A DNA stretch of 18,250 bases from JAAFIP01 sp043766985 (GTDB taxonomy: Bacteria; Pseudomonadota; Gammaproteobacteria; Burkholderiales; Burkholderiaceae_C), in assembly GCA_043766985.1 (NCBI GenBank), contig JAYUHM010000035.1, forward strand, positions 1 through 18,250, read 5' to 3'. The position numbers and the translations under genes are program-made. Positions 13,497 through 18,250 of this stretch are shown piece after piece. The notes under the pieces were generated by a model. The model was not told the DNA's origin. It saw nothing but the letters and a program-made list of their open reading frames with translations, and ran no database searches. How positions within the stretch are numbered: position 1 is the first letter of the stretch; each line of letters begins with the position of its first letter.

Positions 13497-14495
13497 TTAA
13501 AAGTAATGCTGAACATCAGCGGGAATGGCACACCCAGTTTGGTGGGCCCGATCTAATACTTGCCAGAAGTAGCGGTAACTGGCCCGGTCATGCAATTGGC
13601 CCTTAAAACTAATGGGGGCCCAATCAACAATAGCACCAGCAGCTATTATTTTGCTAGCGTCTTCAATGTCTGTATCGCTGGGCGCAAAGGCCGCCAAGAT
13701 AGGGCGAATCTGCGCTGGGTGGATGCTCCACATGCGGGTGTAGCCCATTTCGCGGCTGGCCTTGCGCGCTGCGGCTTGCATGGCCGCGGCATCGGTAAAC
13801 TCAGTCACCACACAGTGCGAGGGCACTTTGCCAAACGCGTGGCAAGCGGCAGAAATCTCGGTTTTCGCGCGCAGCACCAAGGGATGCGTAAACTGCCCGC
13901 TGCTGCCCATAGCCTGGGCTGGAATAGCCCCGCCGTGGGACGACACAAAGTCCATCAAACCAAAGCTGATCGACTCGACCCGCGCATGCTGGGCAATGTC
14001 AAAAGCGCGGTGCACCGCAGCCGACGACTCCAGCAAAACTTGCACCGGAATGTGCGCACCGCCGGCGGCGTTGATGCTGCGCACGGCAAGCTGCACATCT
14101 TCCACACGCTCGACCTTGGGCAAGGTGATGTAGGCCAGATGCATGCCTGCGCCTTTGACCAGCAGGTCAATCTCTGATTCAAACGCTGGATGCTCCACCG
14201 GATGCACCCGCACGCCAATGCGCGGCTTTGCTTTTGCTGTACTTTTAGTAGCTGCGTGCGCTTGGTTGATAAGGGCTACCACCAGATTAGCTTGGTCTAC
14301 CTCACCGCCCACGGCGGCACCGTCCTCACAGTCCAGCGAGGCATCGAACACACAGGTGCCAAACTCGTCAATCATCTCGGCCTGCAAGGCCAAAGACTTG
14401 CGCATCCGCGCTTCCACGCCGCTGTAGTGGTCACACACCGGCAGGCTCACCCGCCCAGCTTGCGCCCCCAGCAACACGTCACGCGGGTGAGCCAT
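13497..14495 (-). CDS. HpcH/HpaI aldolase / citrate lyase family CoA-ester lyase
   Basis: TIM-barrel lyase of 332 aa in the CitE / malyl-CoA lyase group. These enzymes cleave or form CoA esters such as malyl-CoA or citramalyl-CoA with a Mg ion; the real substrate is unknown. Visible motifs: FDASLDCEDGAAVG (about 50-63, metal-binding acid), RIGVRVHP (92-99, CoA/active-site Arg), YITLPKVERVEDV, LLESSAAVH in place of the more usual LIET, ISFGLMDFVSSHGGAIP, MWSIHPAQI and the terminal LHDRASYRYFW. The start codon is 5 bases after the mdh stop and has no clear Shine-Dalgarno, so it is probably read by coupling. Two copies of the dispersed repeat lie within the frame, near residues 69-87 and 283-293, and are translated without breaking it. 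Confidence 0.92.
   Translation of the reverse strand: MAHPRDVLLGAQAGRVSLPVCDHYSGVEARMRKSLALQAEMIDEFGTCVFDASLDCEDGAAVGGEVDQANLVVALINQAHAATKSTAKAKPRIGVRVHPVEHPAFESEIDLLVKGAGMHLAYITLPKVERVEDVQLAVRSINAAGGAHIPVQVLLESSAAVHRAFDIAQHARVESISFGLMDFVSSHGGAIPAQAMGSSGQFTHPLVLRAKTEISAACHAFGKVPSHCVVTEFTDAAAMQAAARKASREMGYTRMWSIHPAQIRPILAAFAPSDTDIEDASKIIAAGAIVDWAPISFKGQLHDRASYRYFWQVLDRAHQTGCAIPADVQHYF
13618..13649 (+). repeat. Dispersed short repeat, copy 3 (inside the lyase gene)
   Basis: Ungapped alignment with copy 1 (8315-8346) gives 26 identical bases of 32, including GCCCAAT and TAGCAC[A/C]AGCAGCTA[C/T]TAT. It is antisense to the lyase frame and encodes about residues 283-293, in the segment DASKIIAAGAIVDW. 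Confidence 0.6.
14235..14289 (-). repeat. Dispersed short repeat, copy 4 (inside the lyase gene, inverted)
   Basis: The reverse complement aligns with copy 1 over 55 bases without gaps, with 38 identities by hand count. These include AGTAGCTGC on the + strand, GGGCTA and GATT at the end. It covers lyase residues about 69-87 (ANLVVALINQAHAATKSTA), a stretch that looks like an added, Ala/Lys-rich loop before RIGVRVHP. Confidence 0.65.
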
Positions 14496-14500
14496 ATGGA

Positions 14501-15487
14501 TTACAGCAAGTGCTTTACGCCGTCTTGCTCGCCTTGCAACTCTGCCAAGGTTTTGTTGATGCAGGTCTGGCTGAACTCGTCAATCGCCAAGCCCTCGACC
14601 GGCTTGTATTCGCCGCCTTCGCAGGTGACAGGGAAGCCAAACATCACGTCTTTCGGAATGCCGTACTGGCCATCCGATGGGATACCCATGGTGACCCATT
14701 TGCCGTTGGTTCCCAGCGCCCAGTCGCGCATGTGGTCGATGGCGGCGTTGGCGGCCGATGCGGCCGACGACAGGCCGCGGGCCTCGATGATCGCCGCGCC
14801 GCGCTTGCCGACCGTCGGCAGGAAGGTGTCGGCATTCCAGGCCGGGTCGGTGACCAGGTCCTTGAGCGCTTTGCCGTCCGCCGTCGCGAAACGGTAGTCA
14901 GCGTACATCGTAGGCGAATGGTTGCCCCACACCGCCATCTTCTCGATTTCGCCGACCCGGGTGCCGGTCTTTGCCGCCAGCTGCGACAGCGCGCGGTTAT
15001 GGTCCAGCCGGAGCATGGCGGTGAAGTTCTCACGCGGCAGGCCGGGCGCGCTCTTCATCGCGATGTACGCATTGGTGTTGGCCGGATTGCCGACCACCAG
15101 CACCTTGACGTTGCGGCTCGCGACCCGGTCCAGCGCCTTGCCCTGGGCCGTGAAGATGGCGCCGTTGATCGACAGCAGCTCGGCGCGTTCCATGCCGGGG
15201 CCGCGCGGACGCGAACCGACCAGCAAGGCGTAGTCCGTGTCCTTGAAGGCTGTCACCGGGTCGCTGTGCGCTTCCATGCCGGCCAGCAGCGGGAAAGCGC
15301 AGTCTTCCAGTTCCATCATCACGCCCTTGAGGCCCTTCTGGGCCTTTTCGTCGGGAATTTCCAGAAGTTGCAGGACCACAGGCTGGTCCTTGCCCAGCAT
15401 CTCGCCGGAAGCGATGCGAAACAGCAGGGCGTAACCGATCTGGCCGGCGGCGCCGGTGACGGCGACACGGACGGGCTTCTTGCTCAT
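14501..15487 (-). CDS. mdh: Malate dehydrogenase, NAD-dependent
   Basis: Cytosolic TCA enzyme oxidising malate to oxaloacetate. 328 aa is normal for the long, dimeric-type bacterial MDH. The NAD-binding motif GAAGQIGY is at residues 12-19, LLEIPDEKAQKGLKG at 41-55, VGSRPRGPGMER (substrate Arg loop) at 90-101, VVGNPANTNA at 131-140, LDHNRA at 161-166 (catalytic Asp162) and VWGNHSPTMY at 187-196 (catalytic His190). All active-site residues are present. CGGAGA stands about 8 bases before the start. Composition changes inside the gene. The last 66 codons (14504-14701) have GC3 about 76 percent by hand count, and the preceding stretch (14702-14900) about 93 percent. It is the first gene of a probable mdh-lyase-exported protein-acnB unit, divergent from the GntR gene. 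Confidence 0.97.
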   Translation of the reverse strand: MSKKPVRVAVTGAAGQIGYALLFRIASGEMLGKDQPVVLQLLEIPDEKAQKGLKGVMMELEDCAFPLLAGMEAHSDPVTAFKDTDYALLVGSRPRGPGMERAELLSINGAIFTAQGKALDRVASRNVKVLVVGNPANTNAYIAMKSAPGLPRENFTAMLRLDHNRALSQLAAKTGTRVGEIEKMAVWGNHSPTMYADYRFATADGKALKDLVTDPAWNADTFLPTVGKRGAAIIEARGLSSAASAANAAIDHMRDWALGTNGKWVTMGIPSDGQYGIPKDVMFGFPVTCEGGEYKPVEGLAIDEFSQTCINKTLAELQGEQDGVKHLL

Positions 15488-15568
15488 GGAAAAATCTCCG
15501 AAAGGAAGGTTGCGAAAACCGGTTTTGCCAAGGGCGGCCAGCGCTCGCCGCCCCTGCCGAAAGCCGCG

Positions 15569-15598
15569 ATTTTACAGGCCGGAACCGGCCTCGGTCAA
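15569..15598 (-). promoter_or_regulatory. Promoter of mdh (-35 and -10)
   Basis: On the - strand TTGACC (complement of 15593-15598, 5 of 6 matches) and TAAAAT (complement of 15569-15574, 5 of 6) are separated by 18 bases. The predicted leader is about 75 nt. This is the best sigma-70 promoter match I found in the window. Confidence 0.65.
15576..15591. promoter_or_regulatory. Palindrome filling the mdh promoter spacer
   Basis: AGGCCGG-aa-CCGGCCT has perfect 7-base arms and lies exactly between the -35 and -10 boxes of mdh. A protein bound here would block the promoter, so it is an operator candidate. The regulator is not known. Confidence 0.45.
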
Positions 15599-15609
15599 TT
15601 TGTCTTATG

Positions 15610-15621
15610 TCTTATATAAGA
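15610..15621. promoter_or_regulatory. Candidate GntR operator TCTTATATAAGA
   Basis: A perfect 12-base palindrome, preceded by a second half-site TCTTAT at 15603-15608. It lies just upstream of the mdh -35 box and overlaps a TATAAG -10-like box (15615-15620) facing the GntR gene. Position and symmetry fit autoregulation plus control of mdh by the neighbouring GntR protein. That link is inferred. Confidence 0.55.
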
Positions 15622-15663
15622 TACCATGGAGACCGCTCAGGCCATTCTGCCGCGGCGCGTTCC

Positions 15664-16449
15664 ATGGTCACTTCGAACTCTCCACCGGTCGAACTTTCCG
15701 GCGCCGATCGCGCCGGTGCGGCGACGCCCGCATTCAGCCCGCTGTACCAGCAGATCAAGGAGCTGATCCTGCGCAGCCTGCAGGCCGGTGAATGGAAGCC
15801 GGGCGACGCCATTCCGAGCGAAATGGAGCTCGCGACCCGGTTTCGGGTCAGCCAGGGCACGGTGCGCAAGGCGATCGACGAACTGGCCGCGGAAAACCTG
15901 TTGATCCGGCGCCAGGGCAAGGGCACGTTCGTGGCGACCCACGCCGAGCACCAGGTGCAATACCGGTTTCTCAAGCTGGTGCCCGACAGCGGGAATCGCG
16001 ACGCCGAAGGACCCGCGCAGCGCACCGTGCTGGAATGCAAGCGGGTTCGCGCCCCGGCCGACGTGGCGCGCGCGCTGTCGCTGCGTTCCGGCGACGCGGT
16101 AATCCAGTTGCGCCGCGTGCTGTCGTTCGACGCCGTGCCCATCATCCTGGAAGACCTCTGGCTGCCGGGAAACGCCTTCAAGGGCCTGAACGCGGAGCAG
16201 ATGTCCGGCTACCACGGTCCGACCTACGCCATGTTCGAACTCGACTTCGGGGTGCGCATGGTGCGTGCCGAAGAAAAAATCCGCGCCGTTCTGCCGGATG
16301 CGCAGCAGGCCGCGCTGCTGCAGGTGCCGCAGCCGGGGCCGCTGTTGAGCGTCGAGCGCATTGCTTTTACCTACAACGACGTGCCGATGGAACTGCGCCG
16401 GGGGCTGTACCGCACCGATGCGCACCATTACCGGAACGACCTGAACTGA
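15664..16449 (+). CDS. GntR family transcriptional regulator with UTRA domain (HutC type)
   Basis: DNA-binding regulator of 261 aa. The winged helix-turn-helix spans about residues 20-90: SPLYQQIKELILRSLQAGEWKPGDAIPSEMELATRFRVSQGTVRKAIDELAAENLLIRRQGKGTFVA, with the recognition helix at VSQGTVRKAIDEL. The C-terminal UTRA effector domain (about 110-255) contains RAPADVARALSLRSGDAVIQLRRVL, PIILEDLWLP and PLLSVERIAFTYNDVPMELRRGLYR. The ATG at 15664 starts a short Ser/Pro-rich lead before the domain; the frame is open further upstream through the candidate operator but looks non-coding there. Shine-Dalgarno is weak. It is divergent from mdh and upstream of sdhCDA, so a role as local TCA-cycle regulator is likely. 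The effector is unknown. Confidence 0.92.
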   Translation: MVTSNSPPVELSGADRAGAATPAFSPLYQQIKELILRSLQAGEWKPGDAIPSEMELATRFRVSQGTVRKAIDELAAENLLIRRQGKGTFVATHAEHQVQYRFLKLVPDSGNRDAEGPAQRTVLECKRVRAPADVARALSLRSGDAVIQLRRVLSFDAVPIILEDLWLPGNAFKGLNAEQMSGYHGPTYAMFELDFGVRMVRAEEKIRAVLPDAQQAALLQVPQPGPLLSVERIAFTYNDVPMELRRGLYRTDAHHYRNDLN

Positions 16450-16479
16450 ATCGGGAATGGGCCTGTCGTGCCCGGTTTG

Positions 16480-16496
16480 TTGCATTGCAATAGAAT
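16480..16496 (+). promoter_or_regulatory. Candidate sdhC promoter region with palindrome
   Basis: A perfect 11-base palindrome TTGCA-t-TGCAA (16480-16490) is followed directly by TAGAAT, 5 of 6 matches to a -10 box (16491-16496). No clear -35 box is seen. The predicted leader to the sdhC ATG is about 55 nt. The palindrome would lie in the promoter spacer, a typical operator place. Confidence 0.4.
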
Positions 16497-16556
16497 TTTG
16501 GGTTGCGCATCCCGCATTTCACAACAAAACACAAGAGTGATCGCAGAAAGAAAGCC

Positions 16557-16991
16557 ATGACAGCGCCAGCCAGGAAGCGGCCCGAATTCCGCAACATCAA
16601 CGCTTTCACGGACCTGCCGCGTTACCGCCTGCCGGTGGCGGGATTGGTGTCCATCCTGCACCGCATTAGCGGAGTGATCATGTTCGTGCTGCTGCCGTTC
16701 GTCATCTGGATGTTCGACAAGTCGACATCATCCGAACTGTCGTTCGGGAAATTCAGCAGCGCCTTCAACCAGGGCCTCTGGATCTTGCCCGGCTTCGTCA
16801 TCAAGCTCGCGGTGCTGGCGTTGATCTGGTCCTTTTTGCACCATTTCATCGCCGGGCTGCGGCACCTGTGGATGGACGTGAGTCACCAGGCAGTGCGCAA
16901 GGAGGCCGGCATGAACTCGGCCCGTGTCACCCTGGCGGCCAGCCTGCTGCTAACGGTGGTGCTCGGCGCCAAGCTTTTCGGCTTTTATTGA
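16557..16991 (+). CDS. sdhC: Succinate dehydrogenase cytochrome b556 subunit
   Basis: Large membrane anchor of complex II, 144 aa. It helps bind heme b and quinone and holds SdhAB at the inner membrane. The start at 16557 (MTAPARKRPEFRNINAFTDLPRYRLP) is chosen because the family's RPxxxNI..... lead follows; AGAAAG precedes it. SILHRISGV (residues 32-40) is the quinone-site signature. HHFIAGLRHLWMD (95-107) contains the likely heme ligand His96. Three hydrophobic helices lie near 28-51, 74-104 and 121-143. It is 32 bases upstream of sdhD. Confidence 0.95.
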   Translation: MTAPARKRPEFRNINAFTDLPRYRLPVAGLVSILHRISGVIMFVLLPFVIWMFDKSTSSELSFGKFSSAFNQGLWILPGFVIKLAVLALIWSFLHHFIAGLRHLWMDVSHQAVRKEAGMNSARVTLAASLLLTVVLGAKLFGFY

Positions 16992-17023
16992 GCGACTTTG
17001 GGGACTGAAAAGGAACTTATCAC

Positions 17024-17389
17024 ATGGCAGTGAACTACGGATCAAGACGCATCGTCGTCGGCGCCCACTACGGCATGCGCGACTGGCTCAGCCAGCGGGT
17101 CACCGCCGCCCTGATGGCCCTCTTCACGCTGCTGGTGCTGGGGCAGATCGTGCTCTCGCGCGGTGCGATCGGTTACGACAAATGGGCCGGCATTTTCTCC
17201 AGCCAGTGGATGAAGATGCTGACGTTCACAGTGGTCGCATCCCTGCTGTTGCATGTCTGGGTCGGCATGCGCGACATCTGGATGGATTACGTCAAGGTGG
17301 TCTGGGCCCGCCTCGCGCTGCAGGTTTTCACCATCGTCTGGCTTCTTGGCTGCGCCGCATGGGCGATCCAGGTCCTCTGGAGAGCGTAG
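17024..17389 (+). CDS. sdhD: Succinate dehydrogenase membrane anchor subunit
   Basis: Small membrane anchor of complex II, 121 aa. The N-terminus RIVVGAHYGMRDWLSQRVTAALM matches the family. There are three membrane helices, about residues 25-45, 65-85 and 95-118. His77 in LLLHVWVGMRDIWMDYVK is the expected second heme ligand. AAAGGAA 9 bases upstream of the ATG is a good ribosome-binding site. The stop is 4 bases before the sdhA ATG, so the two are tightly coupled. Confidence 0.95.
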   Translation: MAVNYGSRRIVVGAHYGMRDWLSQRVTAALMALFTLLVLGQIVLSRGAIGYDKWAGIFSSQWMKMLTFTVVASLLLHVWVGMRDIWMDYVKVVWARLALQVFTIVWLLGCAAWAIQVLWRA

Positions 17390-17393
17390 GTCC

Positions 17394-18250
17394 ATGAGTT
17401 ACACCACGAACAAGATCAGCAAGCGCAAATTCGACGTCGTGATCGTCGGGGCCGGTGGCTCCGGCATGCGGGCATCGCTGCAACTGGCGCGGGCCGGCCT
17501 GAATGTCGCGGTGCTGACCAAGGTCTTTCCGACCCGGTCGCATACCGTGGCTGCCCAGGGCGGCATCGGCGCATCGCTGGGCAACATGAGCGAGGACAAC
17601 TGGCATTACCACTTCTACGATACCGTCAAGGGATCGGACTGGCTGGGCGACCAGGACGCGATCGAGTACATGTGCCGCAAGGCGCCCGAAGTGGTCTATG
17701 ACCTCGAGCACATGGGCATGCCGTTCGACCGCAATCCGGACGGCACCATCTACCAGCGGCCGTTCGGGGGCCATACCGCGAACTACGGCGAGAAGCCGGT
17801 GCAACGCGCCTGCGCCGCCGCCGACCGCACCGGCCACGCGATGTTGCACACGCTCTACCAGCAGAACGTGAAGGCCCGCACGAGCTTCTTCGTCGAATGG
17901 ATGGCGCTGGACCTGATCCGCGACGCCAGCGGCGACGTCGTCGGCGTCACCGCGCTGGAGATGGAGACCGGCGACCTTCATATCCTGGAGGCCCGCACCA
18001 CGTTACTCGCCACCGGTGGTGCCGGGCGCATCTTCGCGGCCAGCACCAACGCCTTCATCAACACCGGGGACGGCCTGGGCATGGCGGCGCGGGCCGGAAT
18101 CCCGCTGGAGGACATGGAGTTCTGGCAGTTCCACCCGACCGGTGTGGCCGGCGCGGGCGTGCTGCTGACCGAAGGCTGCCGCGGCGAAGGCGCGATCCTG
18201 CTGAACAGCAACGGCGAACGCTTCATGGAGCGCTACGCACCGACGCTGAA
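17394..18250 (+). CDS. sdhA: Succinate dehydrogenase flavoprotein subunit, 3' end outside window
   Basis: Catalytic subunit of complex II, oxidising succinate to fumarate at a covalent FAD. The first 285 residues of roughly 600 are present. DVVIVGAGGSGMRASLQLARAG (residues 14-35) is the dinucleotide-binding fold. TRSHTVAAQGGIGASLGN (48-65) holds His50, which carries the covalent FAD. RPFGGHTANYGEKPVQRACAAADRTGHAMLHTLYQ is the capping/active-site region. LLATGGAGRIFAASTNAFINTGDGLGMAARAG and FWQFHPTGVAGAGVLLTEGCRGEGAIL follow, containing the succinate-binding His and the REG-type loop in its start. The GC-rich codon use matches sdhCD and the front part of mdh. Confidence 0.97.
   Translation, partial: MSYTTNKISKRKFDVVIVGAGGSGMRASLQLARAGLNVAVLTKVFPTRSHTVAAQGGIGASLGNMSEDNWHYHFYDTVKGSDWLGDQDAIEYMCRKAPEVVYDLEHMGMPFDRNPDGTIYQRPFGGHTANYGEKPVQRACAAADRTGHAMLHTLYQQNVKARTSFFVEWMALDLIRDASGDVVGVTALEMETGDLHILEARTTLLATGGAGRIFAASTNAFINTGDGLGMAARAGIPLEDMEFWQFHPTGVAGAGVLLTEGCRGEGAILLNSNGERFMERYAPTL

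Noticed and set aside
14510..15619. A 369-codon open frame on the + strand opposite mdh
   Set aside because: The mdh frame on the - strand has every catalytic motif. The antisense product is Arg/His-rich with no recognisable domain, as expected from GC-rich codons.
15637..16485. Open frames opposite the GntR gene
   Set aside because: They mirror the GntR coding sequence in alternative frames and contain no domain signature; the winged-helix and UTRA motifs are in the + strand frame.
1..18250. Mobile elements, CRISPR arrays, tRNA genes, phage genes
   Set aside because: No transposase, integrase, regular spaced repeats or cloverleaf with a TTC-loop signature was seen on either strand.

Overview
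The window looks like a chromosomal segment of a betaproteobacterium, most likely Burkholderiales family Comamonadaceae (Rhodoferax/Polaromonas-like on the left; the right end is richer in GC). I judge this from protein recognition and gene order only. It is housekeeping DNA: no tRNA, rRNA, CRISPR array, insertion sequence or prophage gene is visible.

Layout. (1) 1-1893, + strand: 3' part of an M48 metallopeptidase, a pterin carbinolamine dehydratase and rsgA, each pair overlapping as ATGA. (2) 1890-4264, - strand: a CobD/CbiB-like membrane protein, a Nudix CoA pyrophosphatase and rplS with a clear terminator. (3) 4438-7067, - strand: a MipA/OmpV outer-membrane protein, then trmD, rimM and rpsP. 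The classical rpsP-rimM-trmD-rplS operon is thus present but split by the outer-membrane gene, and rplS has its own promoter candidate. (4) 7251-8302, + strand: a GNAT acetyltransferase and a TM2-domain membrane protein. (5) 8376-10082, - strand: a DUF47 (PhoU-like) protein and a Pit phosphate transporter, with a PHO-box-like triple repeat before the first gene. (6) 10257-15487, - strand: mdh, a CoA-ester lyase, a small exported protein and acnB, probably read from a promoter in front of mdh. (7) 15664-18250, + strand: a divergent GntR/UTRA regulator and sdhC, sdhD and partial sdhA. Regions 6 and 7 form one TCA-cycle block (malate dehydrogenase, aconitase, succinate dehydrogenase), with a plausible local regulator whose candidate operators lie in the mdh-gntR gap.

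Main points for a second look: (a) a short dispersed repeat with at least four recognisable copies, two of them inside the lyase reading frame in opposite orientations; (b) a 59-bp multi-branch inverted-repeat structure enclosing the ribosome-binding site of the CobD-like gene; (c) the PHO-box-like array just downstream of a candidate -10 box for DUF47-pit, a geometry that suggests repression; (d) an abrupt rise in GC and GC3 inside mdh near 14,700, which could be a recombination junction or a chimeric join; (e) two palindromes placed on the mdh promoter. I found no wholly new multi-gene system; the novelty is in the non-coding and repeat structures.
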